Positions 33,420 to 41,879 of a DNA stretch of 63,230 bases are shown piece after piece. A program made the position numbers and the translations under genes. Each line of letters opens with the position of its first letter. The stretch's first letter is position 1. The DNA is from an uncultured Oscillibacter sp. (GTDB lineage: Bacteria; Bacillota; Clostridia; Oscillospirales; Oscillospiraceae), in the NCBI RefSeq assembly GCF_910584465.1, contig NZ_CAJUBK010000008.1, positions 1-63,230 on the forward strand, in the 5' to 3' direction. A model generated the notes under the pieces. The model worked only from the letters and a program-made list of their open reading frames with translations, was not told where the DNA came from and did not search any database.

Positions 33420-35192
33420 TTGAGCGGCAAAGTAGTGAAAGTATCCGGGCCGCTGGTCGTCGCCACGGGCTTGTCGGACGCCAACATGTCCGACGTGGTC
33501 CGCGTCGGACCCCAGCGCCTGATCGGCGAGATCCTGACCATGAAGGGCGACGCCGCCTCCATCCAGGTCTACGAGGAGACCTCCGGCCTGGGCCCCGGCG
33601 CCGTGGTGGAGACCACCGGCGCGCCCATGAGCGTGGAGCTTGGCCCCGGCATGATCGAGGGCATCTATGACGGCATCCAGCGTCCCCTGGAGAAGATCAT
33701 GGAGAAGGTCCACGGCAACAACATCACCCGCGGCGTGGAAGTCTCCGCCCTGGACCACGAGAAGAAGTGGGACTTCACCGCCACGGTCAAAGCCGGCGAC
33801 AAGGTCATCGGCGGCGACGTGATCGGCACGGTGCCCGAGACCTCGGTGGTGCTCCACAAGATCATGGTGCCCCCCAGCCTGAAGGGCACCATCAAGAGCA
33901 TCCAGAGCGGCAGCTACACGGTGGAGGACACCGTGGCGGTGCTGACCACGGAGGACGGCAAAGACGTCCCCCTGACCATGCTGCAGAAGTGGCCCGTCCG
34001 TATCGGCCGGCCCTATGAGAAGAAGTATTCCCCCGAGCGTCCCCTGTGCTCCGGCCAGCGGATCATCGACACCATGTTCCCCATCGCCAAGGGCGGCACC
34101 GCCGCCGTCCCCGGCCCCTTCGGCTCCGGCAAGACCGTGGTCCAGCACCAGCTGGCGAAGTGGTCCGACGTGGACATCGTGATCTATATCGGCTGCGGCG
34201 AGCGCGGCAACGAGATGACCGACGTCCTCCGGGAGTTCCCCGAGCTGAAGGATCCCCGCACCGGCGAGTCGCTGATGAAGCGCACGGTGCTGATCGCCAA
34301 CACCTCCGATATGCCCGTGGCGGCCCGCGAGGCGTCCGTCTACACCGGCATCACCATCGCCGAGTATTTCCGTGACATGGGCTACGACGTGGCCGTCATC
34401 GCCGACTCCACCTCCCGCTGGGCCGAGGCCCTCCGCGAGATGTCCGGCCGTCTGGAGGAGATGCCCGGCGAGGAGGGCTACCCCGCCTACCTCAGCTCCC
34501 GCCTGGCCCAGTTCTACGAGCGCGCGGGCAGCGTGGAGTGCATCGGCTCCGACGAGCGCCGGGGCTCCCTGACCGCCGTGGGCGCGGTCTCCCCCCCGGG
34601 CGGCGACCTCAGCGAGCCCGTGTCCCAGGCCACCATGCGGATCGTCAAGGTCTTCTGGGCCCTGGACGCGTCCCTGGCCTATAAGCGCCACTTCCCCGCC
34701 ATCAACTGGCTGAACTCCTACTCTTTGTACCTGGATACCCTGAAGCCCTGGTTCGACGAGAACTTCGGCGAGGCGTTCATGAAGGACCGGGGCAAGGCCA
34801 TGAGCATCCTCCAGCAGGAGGCCAGCCTGAACGAGATCGTCCAGCTGGTCGGTAAGGACGCCCTGTCCCCCGCCGATCAGCTCACCCTGGAGGTCGCCCG
34901 GATGGTCCGGGAGGACTTCCTCCAGCAAAACGCCTTCACGGACATCGACGGCTATTCCAGCTATGACCGCCAGGGCAAGCTCCTGGCGCTGATCCTCCAC
35001 TACGAGGTCCTGTGCCGGGACGCCATCGCCAAGGGGGCGGACGTGATGAAGCTGTTCGACATCCCCGTCCGGGAGAAGATCGGCCGCGCCAAGAGCGTCC
35101 CCGCCGACGAGTACGTCAAGGCTTATGAGGAGTTCCAGACTGAGATGGAGCGGGAGATCGCCGAGATCGCCGCCCAGGGAGGTGACAACTGA
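33420..35192 (+). CDS. ntpA: V/A-type ATPase catalytic subunit A
   Basis: 590 residues. The P-loop GPFGSGKTVVQHQLAKW is near residues 233-249; AEALREMSGRLEEMPGEEGYP is the typical segment after the Walker B region (AVIADSTSRW). The start is TTG at 33420; AAGAAGG lies ahead. The insert between the N-terminal barrel and nucleotide domain that marks A subunits is present. A 173-base GC-rich gap precedes it. The stop overlaps the subunit B start (TGATG). Confidence 0.96.
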   Translation: MSGKVVKVSGPLVVATGLSDANMSDVVRVGPQRLIGEILTMKGDAASIQVYEETSGLGPGAVVETTGAPMSVELGPGMIEGIYDGIQRPLEKIMEKVHGNNITRGVEVSALDHEKKWDFTATVKAGDKVIGGDVIGTVPETSVVLHKIMVPPSLKGTIKSIQSGSYTVEDTVAVLTTEDGKDVPLTMLQKWPVRIGRPYEKKYSPERPLCSGQRIIDTMFPIAKGGTAAVPGPFGSGKTVVQHQLAKWSDVDIVIYIGCGERGNEMTDVLREFPELKDPRTGESLMKRTVLIANTSDMPVAAREASVYTGITIAEYFRDMGYDVAVIADSTSRWAEALREMSGRLEEMPGEEGYPAYLSSRLAQFYERAGSVECIGSDERRGSLTAVGAVSPPGGDLSEPVSQATMRIVKVFWALDASLAYKRHFPAINWLNSYSLYLDTLKPWFDENFGEAFMKDRGKAMSILQQEASLNEIVQLVGKDALSPADQLTLEVARMVREDFLQQNAFTDIDGYSSYDRQGKLLALILHYEVLCRDAIAKGADVMKLFDIPVREKIGRAKSVPADEYVKAYEEFQTEMEREIAEIAAQGGDN

Positions 35193-36577
35193 TGATCCGA
35201 GAATACAAGACCGTAGAGGAGATCGTCAGCCCGCTGATGATGGTCCGGATGGTGGAGGACGTCACCTACAACGAACTGGTCGAGGTCGAGCTGCATGACG
35301 GCTCCACCCGCCGGGGCCAGGTGCTGGAGGTCAACGGCGACACCGCCGTGGTCCAGCTCTTCGAGTCCGCCGCCGGCATCAACATGGCCGACGCCAAGGT
35401 CCGCTTCCTGGGCCATCCCCTCCAGCTGGGCGTGTCCGGCGACATGCTGGGCCGCGTCTTCAACGGCATGGGCCGTCCCATCGACGGCGGCCCCGACATC
35501 CTGCCGGAGGAGTACCGGGACATCGACGGCCTGCCCATGAACCCCGCCGCCCGGGACTACCCCAACGAGTTCATCCAGACCGGCGTTTCCACCATCGACG
35601 GCCTGAACACCCTGGTCCGCGGGCAGAAGCTGCCCATCTTCTCCGGCTCCGGCCTGCCCCACGCCAACCTGGCGGCGCAGATCGCCCGGCAGGCCAAGGT
35701 GCTGGGCGACGAGAGCGCCAACTTCGCCGTGGTCTTCGCCGCCATCGGCATCACCTTCGAGGAGTCGGAGTTCTTCGTCAACGAGTTCAAGCGCACCGGC
35801 GCGATCGACCGTACCGTGCTGTTCTCCAACCTGGCCAACGACCCCGCCGTCGAACGTATCGCCACGCCCCGCATGGCGCTGACCGCCGCGGAGTACCTGG
35901 CCTTCGAGAAAGACATGCACGTCCTGGTCATCATGACCGATATCACCAACTACGCCGAGGCCCTCCGTGAGGTCTCCGCCGCCAAGAAGGAGGTCCCGGG
36001 CCGCCGCGGCTTCCCCGGCTATCTGTACACGAACCTCGCGACGCTGTACGAGCGTGCCGGCCGCCAGCTGGGCAAGAAGGGCTCCATCACCCTGATCCCC
36101 ATCCTGACCATGCCCGAGGACGACAAGACCCACCCCATCCCCGACCTGACCGGCTATATCACCGAGGGGCAGATCATCCTCTCCCGCGCGCTGTACCGCC
36201 AGGGCATCCATCCCCCCGTGGACGTGCTGCCCAGCCTGTCCCGTCTGAAGGATAAGGGCGTGGGCAAGGGCAAGACCCGGGAGGACCACGCCGACACCAT
36301 GAACCAGCTCTTCGCGGCGTACTCCACCGGTAAGGACAACAAGGAGCTGATGTCCATCCTGGGCGAGGCGGCGCTGACCCCCACGGACCTGCTGTACGCC
36401 AAGTTCGCCGACGAGTTCGAGCGGCGTTACGTGAACCAGGGCTATGAGGAGAACCGCTCCATCCAGGAGACGCTGGATCTGGGCTGGGAGCTGCTGAGCA
36501 TCCTGCCCAAGGCGGAGCTGAAACGGATCAAACCGGAGCTGATCGAGAGATACTGGCCGAAGAAAGACGAGCAGTAA
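35192..36577 (+). CDS. ntpB: V/A-type ATPase subunit B (non-catalytic)
   Basis: 461 residues. The fold matches A subunits but the P-loop is degenerate (FSGSGLPHANLAAQIARQA), as in the B family. MTDITNYAEALREVSAAKKEVPGRRG and GSITLIPILTMPEDDKTHPIPD are diagnostic. ATG shares one base with the stop of subunit A. Confidence 0.96.
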   Translation: MIREYKTVEEIVSPLMMVRMVEDVTYNELVEVELHDGSTRRGQVLEVNGDTAVVQLFESAAGINMADAKVRFLGHPLQLGVSGDMLGRVFNGMGRPIDGGPDILPEEYRDIDGLPMNPAARDYPNEFIQTGVSTIDGLNTLVRGQKLPIFSGSGLPHANLAAQIARQAKVLGDESANFAVVFAAIGITFEESEFFVNEFKRTGAIDRTVLFSNLANDPAVERIATPRMALTAAEYLAFEKDMHVLVIMTDITNYAEALREVSAAKKEVPGRRGFPGYLYTNLATLYERAGRQLGKKGSITLIPILTMPEDDKTHPIPDLTGYITEGQIILSRALYRQGIHPPVDVLPSLSRLKDKGVGKGKTREDHADTMNQLFAAYSTGKDNKELMSILGEAALTPTDLLYAKFADEFERRYVNQGYEENRSIQETLDLGWELLSILPKAELKRIKPELIERYWPKKDEQ

Positions 36578-36590
36578 GGAGGGGTGAGCC

Positions 36591-37304
36591 ATGGCGAATA
36601 TCACGGTAAGCCCCACCCGGATGGAGCTCACCCGCCTCAAGGGCAAGCTGCGCACCGCTCAGCGGGGCCACAAGCTGCTGAAAGACAAGCGGGATGAGCT
36701 GATGAAGCAGTTCCTGGAGACGGTCCGGGAGGTCCGGGCCCTCCGGGCGGAGGTGGAGGAGGAGCTGATGACGGTCCACGCCTCCTTCACCGTGGCCTCC
36801 GCGCTGATGAGCTCCGAGGCCCTGGAGCAGGCCCTGGTCTACCCCAAGCAGAGCGTGGAGCTGACCATGACCTTCCAGAACATCATGTCCGTCAACGTGC
36901 CGGTGTACGACTTCCAGACCCAGACCCGGTCGGATTCCGACATCTATCCCTACGGCTTCGCGGCCACGTCCGGCGAGCTGGACACGGCGGTGGACGCCCT
37001 GGGGAAGGTGTTCCGCAAGATGCTGAAGCTGGCGGAGATCGAGAAGTCCGCCCAGCTGATGGCGGAGGAGATCGAGAAGACCCGGCGGCGCGTCAACGCC
37101 CTGGAGTATGTCATGATCCCCGATACCCAGGAGGCGATCCGGTATATCAACATGAAGCTGGATGAGAACGACCGCGCGACCACCATCCGCTTGATGAAGG
37201 TGAAGGATATGATTTTGAAGGAAGCCATTGAGGAACGGCAGGCGGCAGACGCTAGGGCCGTAAGGGCTTTCGGGGATTCAGGCGAAGCTCCGACAGAGGT
37301 TTAA
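36591..37304 (+). CDS. ntpD: V/A-type ATPase subunit D, with element-supplied 3' end
   Basis: 237 residues. The axle coiled coil has NITVSPTRMELTRLKGKL at the N-terminus and RRRVNALEYVMIPDTQEAI near the C-terminus. The final ~36 codons (37197-37304) are AT-shifted relative to the rest and duplicate the host sequence at 47981-48088, with almost the same protein (KVKDMILKEAIEERQAADARAV shared; the end differs: RAFGDSGEAPTEV here versus KAFGGSDEAPAEV there). The gene is therefore probably a working chimera: host body plus element-borne end. Last gene of the ATPase operon. Confidence 0.93.
   Translation: MANITVSPTRMELTRLKGKLRTAQRGHKLLKDKRDELMKQFLETVREVRALRAEVEEELMTVHASFTVASALMSSEALEQALVYPKQSVELTMTFQNIMSVNVPVYDFQTQTRSDSDIYPYGFAATSGELDTAVDALGKVFRKMLKLAEIEKSAQLMAEEIEKTRRRVNALEYVMIPDTQEAIRYINMKLDENDRATTIRLMKVKDMILKEAIEERQAADARAVRAFGDSGEAPTEV
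37197..37261 (+). other. Left junction (attL-like)
   Basis: Spans the two blocks identical to the right junction: AAGGTGAAGGA (37197-37207) and GCAGACGCTAGGGCCGT (37245-37261). Between them only synonymous differences occur. Recombination must have taken place inside one of these blocks; composition favours the first. Confidence 0.75.
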
Positions 37305-37360
37305 AGGGGAGCCGTACCGTAAGAGTACCGCTTCTACGATAGGCCTAAAAAGTGAAAGAT

Positions 37361-37401
37361 GGTACTGCCTGGGAGAAGTCCTGGGCAGTACCTCTTTTTT
37401 T
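37361..37401 (+). terminator. Terminator carried by the element after subunit D
   Basis: GGTACTGCC (37361-37369) pairs with GGCAGTACC (37384-37392) and is followed by CTC and seven T. It duplicates the host terminator at 48138-48182 and shares a 20-base identical run with it, AAAGTGAAAGATGGTACTGC (37349-37368 here). Confidence 0.88.
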
Positions 37402-37486
37402 GTCGGCAGGGTTGAAAATCTGGATACGGATGGGGTGTCAGTGTTAGTGCCTACCAATAAGCTGTGTTAAGAAGGGAAATTAGATT

Positions 37487-37513
37487 TAAATTTAAGATTT
37501 TGCCTTAAATTTA
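37487..37513. repeat. AT-rich inverted repeat before the HNH gene
   Basis: TAAATTTAAG and CTTAAATTTA are perfect 10-base arms with a 7-base spacer. A candidate operator or recombinase arm site; no protein can be assigned. Confidence 0.45.
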
Positions 37514-37544
37514 GATCACACTATGAATTTGGGAGGCATTAACA

Positions 37545-37961
37545 ATGAAGATGGAACTAAGATTTACGAGACTGATAATTACATTGGCGCTTTTGAAGTA
37601 CATGACGGAAATTCCCAACGCCGGGAGGAATCCGGCATACACAAGTGAAAATTTCCCGGGTATCGTACTCATGCAGTACGTTGAAAAGGGAGAAACATTT
37701 TTCACTGTGTTAAGCATGAAGGACTATCAAAGGATTAAGGGGGAGTATTGGAGCGGAACAAATCAATACGTCACGACTTGCAGGAACGGCAAAACGATAT
37801 ATTTGCACCGTGAGTTGTGCCCTGGATTACAAAAGGGCCAATACGCCCATCATCGGGGAAGTAAATTTGACAATCGGCCTGAAATGTTGGAGGCGGTAAC
37901 ACCTGCCGACCACGACCAACACCGTACATATTGCGGTGACTTGGTACTTGATGTTAAATAA
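37545..37961 (+). CDS. HNH-type endonuclease
   Basis: 138 residues. The C-terminal part has the order YLHRELCPG, AHHRGSKFDNRPEMLEAVTPADH, QHR, which fits the HNH fold of phage and mobile-element nucleases (first His in LHR, HH, then N and H near the end of the helix). GGGAGG lies eight bases before the ATG. It is the first cargo gene, between two near-identical copies of the terminator. Possibly a homing-type nuclease or a defence nuclease; I cannot tell which. Confidence 0.72.
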   Translation: MKMELRFTRLIITLALLKYMTEIPNAGRNPAYTSENFPGIVLMQYVEKGETFFTVLSMKDYQRIKGEYWSGTNQYVTTCRNGKTIYLHRELCPGLQKGQYAHHRGSKFDNRPEMLEAVTPADHDQHRTYCGDLVLDVK

Positions 37962-38006
37962 AAAGAGGTACTGCCTGGGAGAAGTCCTAGGCAGTACCTC
38001 TTTTTT
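37962..38006 (+). terminator. Second copy of the subunit D terminator, after the HNH gene
   Basis: GGTACTGCCTGGGAGAAGTC with matching arm GGCAGTACC (37990-37998) and TTTTTT. It differs from the copy at 37361-37401 by only about one base in the hairpin, so it looks like a duplication within the element. Confidence 0.88.
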
Positions 38007-38193
38007 GTGCGTCTGTTTCAAATGTTTCAACTTTTTTTAGGACGTGCTTTATTGCTCTGAAATGAAGATTTCAATATAAATGGAACGCACCGAAAAGGCG
38101 CCCCAAAAACAGAAATGGAGCTTTCGGGACACTTCCAGAGGGGGAGGGGAGGGGAAGTTTGGGACGCTCTGAATGGTATACCTTTTCGGGCGC

Positions 38194-38218
38194 AACACTT
38201 TCGAGACGTTTTGGTGTT
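38194..38218. repeat. Inverted repeat upstream of the serine recombinase
   Basis: AACAC (38194-38198) and GTGTT (38214-38218) flank 15 bases, 42 bases ahead of the recombinase ATG. A possible recombinase binding site; weak evidence. Confidence 0.25.
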
Positions 38219-38259
38219 CAGTTTCATTTATAAATCTAGTTGAAAAGGAGCAAAAGCAA

Positions 38260-38835
38260 ATGAAAGTAGGATATGTGCGTATCAGCACAAAGGAGCAAAA
38301 CACCGCTAGACAGGATGAACTTATGAGACAGTTAGATGTTGAAAAAGTTTATACTGACAAAATGAGCGGGAAAAGCACGGAACGCCCGGAACTGCAAAGG
38401 ATGATGGATTTTGTTCGTGAAGGAGATACGGTAATCGTAGAGAGCTTTTCACGATTTGCAAGGAACACAAGAGACTTACTTGACCTTGTGGATGCTCTGA
38501 AAGAAAAGAAAGTGCAGTTTGTCAGCAAGAAAGAATCCATTGACACCAATGGGCCAGCAGGAAAGTTGATATTGACTATCTTTGCGGGATTGGTGGAGTT
38601 TGAGAGAGACACAATCCTTGACCGTCAGGCCGAGGGAATCGCCATCGCCAAGGCAGAGGGGAGGATGAAGGGCAGACCCAAGAAAGCAGTTGACATTTTC
38701 GAGAGTGCCTATCTGGAAGTGAAAGGCGGGAAGCTGTCAGCGACAGCGGCGGCGAAGCAGTTGGGACTTTCCCGGTCAACGTGGTATCGGAAAGCAAGGG
38801 AGTATGAGGAAGATAATCAAATAATAGATATTTGA
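38260..38835 (+). CDS. Serine recombinase (resolvase/invertase type)
   Basis: 191 residues from ATG 38260, with AAAAGGAGC upstream. The N-terminal catalytic domain starts MKVGYVRISTKEQ, with Ser9 as nucleophile; ESFSRFARNTRDLL and LTIFAGLVEFERD are standard blocks. The C-terminal SATAAAKQLGLSRSTWYRKA is a helix-turn-helix. Length fits small resolvases and invertases rather than large serine integrases. In this element it may resolve multimers or invert a segment; no matching invertible segment was found. Confidence 0.93.
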   Translation: MKVGYVRISTKEQNTARQDELMRQLDVEKVYTDKMSGKSTERPELQRMMDFVREGDTVIVESFSRFARNTRDLLDLVDALKEKKVQFVSKKESIDTNGPAGKLILTIFAGLVEFERDTILDRQAEGIAIAKAEGRMKGRPKKAVDIFESAYLEVKGGKLSATAAAKQLGLSRSTWYRKAREYEEDNQIIDI

Positions 38836-39518
38836 AGCAGTAGGGGAGGGGAGAGGGGTACAGTACACCGCCAGCAATTTAATTAAATTGCGGTTCTGCG
38901 CTGAATAATTAAAAAGGGCAAAAAAGTCCCCCTCTGCTTTCGCAAAAAAAGGGACAGCAGAGGAGATTTTTTGAGGTATGCAGTAGGTGTGAAAAATTGT
39001 GGTTTTGGTAAGTTGAAAAAATTTTATGTAGTGGTAAGCATTGGCTTTAACGATCTGCTGGGAGTTTTGAAAGGATATTGGCAGAAGGGGATATAATCAT
39101 TTAAAACTAGAAAAAAGTAATACATTATCAAGGGAAAATAATACAATATATGATAAAAAGCGAAGCAGATAGCAATTTCTTCGGGGGTACATGGAGAATT
39201 ATTGAAAAGTAAAACATTGTAAAAATTTCATTACAGAGGGGGTTTTGCCGATACAAGGTATTAGAAGGGACACATATATTGAATGGGCCGAGTACAAAGG
39301 AAATTTGTTCGCACTTGACCCATTCTATAATCTGCGGATTCCATTAAATTGGGATGCCTGATATAAGGGCTGAAAGTGTACCCACTACCACCCAGCCAAA
39401 GGAAAGGGGATATATGGAAAGTTTCTGAAGTTCTTTTGATGAACTTCTTTCTACTAACTATTGACGGATATACTTGGAAGCGGTAGAATAGAAGATACAA
39501 GAATAACGATTGCAGGCA
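38836..39518 (+). other. AT-rich non-coding stretch of the element
   Basis: About 680 bases with no credible ORF on either strand. It begins with a candidate terminator at 38931-38976 (CCTCTGCT/AGCAGAGG then TTTTTT). In the same segment GTCCC (38926-38930) can pair with GGGAC (38951-38955), which gives a pseudoknot-like order of arms. The rest is AT-rich with no clear structure. Confidence 0.5.
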
Positions 39519-39596
39519 CCTGGGGGCGAGGTGCGAACTCGCCCCCAGGCTGTACGGATGAATCGGCATCCAGCACAGCAGAGTTACTCTGCACCC
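39510..39596 (-). ncRNA. Candidate structured small RNA in the element
   Basis: On the minus strand, after a promoter at 39603-39631, three hairpins follow in succession: GCAGA/TCTGC (39578-39592), GGATG/CATCC (39556-39571, extended by outer GCTGT/ACAGC), and a perfect 12-base stem CCTGGGGGCGAG/CTCGCCCCCAGG (39519-39549). The last could end the transcript although the T-content after it is scattered. A minus-strand ORF covers this region but its coding potential looks accidental. No known RNA family is claimed. Confidence 0.5.
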
Positions 39597-39602
39597 AGCA
39601 TT

Positions 39603-39631
39603 ATTATACCTGTCCGAATCAGATTTAGCAA
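39603..39631 (-). promoter_or_regulatory. Promoter driving the candidate small RNA
   Basis: On the minus strand TTGCTA (39626-39631), 17 bases, TATAAT (39603-39608). The predicted start is about 7 bases before the first hairpin region. Confidence 0.65.
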
Positions 39632-39738
39632 TAGGGCAGGAAAAATAGCTGTGTTTGCTTTGATGAAAAATCAGGCAATGTGATGGGTTTACACAAATCC
39701 GTCGCATTGCTTTTGTTGTTCTTGGCAGGGAAAGCATG

Positions 39739-39779
39739 GGCTGTCCCTGACAGCCAGTCAGGGCGGTTCATGCGGAACC
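39739..39779 (+). promoter_or_regulatory. Structured leader with competing hairpins before the SLH gene
   Basis: GGCTGTC (39739-39745) can pair with GACAGCC (39749-39755), while CCCTGAC (39745-39751) can pair with GTCAGGG (39757-39763). These two stems share bases and exclude each other. A third stem GGTTC/GAACC (39765-39779) follows. The SLH gene begins 45 bases later. It may be a regulatory leader; no ligand can be named. Confidence 0.45.
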
Positions 39780-39823
39780 TGTTAAGAATGGGAAGGCCGA
39801 GAGGCCCAAAAGGAGACAGGAAG

Positions 39824-41863
39824 ATGAAAAAACGAATACTTTCACTGGCGTTAGCCCTGGCATTATGTTTAGGGTTAGTTACCCCAGCAATAGCGGCAGA
39901 CACATCAGGACTGGACACAACAACGAAAAAACTATATTATGACGTCTTGACCGCTGAAATTAGTAAACATGGAATAGTCTCTAGTTCTGGCGGCTCTGGT
40001 GTGGAATATGCGGCATTAGAGGACATGGACGCAAACGGTATACCCGAGTTAATCACTGTTCGCTATACAGATGGTTTAGCTAATATTAACGTTTGGACTA
40101 TACGAAACGGGAAAGCAGTACAGACCGTAGATGAGGAAGTTAGTGCTGGCGGAACGTTGACAGAAGCAAATATTTTTCTTGCTCGTAAGTCAGGCCAGAT
40201 TGTCATATGTGATAGCTTTGAATGGTATGAGAGAGGCTATGAATGGTCTGGCGGAGAGGATTTGCTTATAATTAACATACATTATGCGGATGGCAGAACC
40301 GAGAAAATTAGAACTGATGATGAAACAGCCGTAGACACGAAGTGGAAAGAATTTAACAGTACTTGGACAAAGGACAGCTTCTATTTTGGGGGTGGAAATG
40401 GTTTATGGCTTCATGATGATAAGGCCGCTGAAGCTGTAAAACAGGTACAGACAGCTTTGACGGATAAGGCAAAATCAAATCCTGCCCCTGCCGCTGGTAC
40501 TTATGGAAGGTATTCAATTGTTGACCCGGAAGGATATTTTGAGATTTCTTTTGATTTAGCGAAGGTTGAGAAAACTACCGTGCAGTATCGGAAGCACTGG
40601 ATTGTCCCTACAAAAGAGTATATCGAACCATACAGTAATATAAATGTTACATTGGTAACGTTAAAGTCTGGAAGTAATATCAATATTTCGATTTCTGATG
40701 AAGAAGTTGAGAATGTTCAATATTCTTTGACTAAAGATGGGCGTAATAAATACACATATTATCCGTCTACGGCAGATTTTATCGGAGACGATTTTTACAT
40801 GGCTTTCCTTTCATCAAATGGCGATGAGTTCAAGGGCGAGCTTAGATCACACTCTGTCTTAATACACACCAATAATGAGAGCTATATTATTGAGTATGAA
40901 ACTGCTGCAAAACCTTCAACTTCTGGGTTTACCGACGTTAAATCTGGTGCTTACTATGCGGACTCAGTAAAATGGGCGGTAGATAAAAAGATAACGAGTG
41001 GTACAAGTGCAACGACATTTTCACCCGATAGCACATGCACCGTGGCGCAGATTTTAACATTCCTCTGGCGTGCAAACGGTTCGCCAGAGCCTACGGGCCG
41101 CAACCCGTTCAGTGATATTTCCAGCAGTGATTATTTTTACAAGGCGGCAATCTGGGCGGCGAATAAGGGACTTGTAATAGGTAATAAGTTTAATGGGAAT
41201 GCACCTTGTACCCGGAGCATGGTAGTTACATACTTGTGGAAGCTGGCGGGAAGTCCCAGTATGAATGTTGCTGGTGGTTATGGGCCTCAAACGATTTCAG
41301 GCGTGACGTTTGATGGGAAGTCATGCAGTATTGATTTCAGTGCCGCAACTTTGGAAAAAGCAACGGTTACTACAAAAATACTTACCGAAGCTGAAGTTGG
41401 ATATGATACAATAAACATGGTTGGACCTGCTACAATAGTTACGGTTAGTCCGGGAAGTAAATTAACTTTGAAGGGTGCCGCTTCTGTTTCTGCCTATGAA
41501 TACATTGTTGAAAATAGCAGGGAATTATTGGAGCCGGATAGTCAGATGGGTACGGTTATTTCTTCTGGGTCAGTTGAAAATGCCTTTAGTGAATTTGCTG
41601 ATTCTTATTTCCCTATTGCGTTGAAACTACTTAAAGATAAAAATGAGAATCAGTATATCATGGTTATGGGTTCTAATTCTGTTCCTTCAATCACTTCATC
41701 GGGCTTCACAGATGTTCCCTCCAGTGCCGCATATGCGCAGGCGGTAGCATGGGCAGTTGAAAAGGGAATTACAGCGGGGACGAGTAATACAACATTTAGC
41801 CCTAACGCTACTTGTACCCGAGGCCAGATCGTTACATTCCTACATAGGGCTATGGGAAAATAA
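39824..41863 (+). CDS. Secreted surface protein with SLH repeats
   Basis: 679 residues from ATG 39824, with AAAGGAGAC upstream; the longer open frame lacks a ribosome site. A signal peptide, KKRILSLALALALCLGLVTP followed by AIAA, precedes a large N-terminal region without a recognised domain (residues ~30-360). Two SLH repeats follow (GFTDVKSGAYYADSVKWAVD near 366; NPFSDISSSDYFYKAAIWAA), then a beta-rich segment, then a third SLH repeat at the C-terminus (GFTDVPSSAAYAQAVAWAVE). The split of the SLH triplet by another domain is unusual. It is the largest cargo gene and is probably displayed on the cell wall. Confidence 0.88.
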   Translation: MKKRILSLALALALCLGLVTPAIAADTSGLDTTTKKLYYDVLTAEISKHGIVSSSGGSGVEYAALEDMDANGIPELITVRYTDGLANINVWTIRNGKAVQTVDEEVSAGGTLTEANIFLARKSGQIVICDSFEWYERGYEWSGGEDLLIINIHYADGRTEKIRTDDETAVDTKWKEFNSTWTKDSFYFGGGNGLWLHDDKAAEAVKQVQTALTDKAKSNPAPAAGTYGRYSIVDPEGYFEISFDLAKVEKTTVQYRKHWIVPTKEYIEPYSNINVTLVTLKSGSNINISISDEEVENVQYSLTKDGRNKYTYYPSTADFIGDDFYMAFLSSNGDEFKGELRSHSVLIHTNNESYIIEYETAAKPSTSGFTDVKSGAYYADSVKWAVDKKITSGTSATTFSPDSTCTVAQILTFLWRANGSPEPTGRNPFSDISSSDYFYKAAIWAANKGLVIGNKFNGNAPCTRSMVVTYLWKLAGSPSMNVAGGYGPQTISGVTFDGKSCSIDFSAATLEKATVTTKILTEAEVGYDTINMVGPATIVTVSPGSKLTLKGAASVSAYEYIVENSRELLEPDSQMGTVISSGSVENAFSEFADSYFPIALKLLKDKNENQYIMVMGSNSVPSITSSGFTDVPSSAAYAQAVAWAVEKGITAGTSNTTFSPNATCTRGQIVTFLHRAMGK

Positions 41864-41879
41864 AACTTAATAAAAAGGA

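Noticed and set aside
38260..38835. The serine recombinase as the integrase of the element
   Set aside because: At 191 residues it is a small resolvase/invertase; the complete tyrosine recombinase near the right end is the better candidate.
39261..39737. A 158-residue minus-strand open frame in the element
   Set aside because: It spans the promoter and three hairpins of the candidate small RNA, has no ribosome site, and its sequence looks like translated structured RNA.
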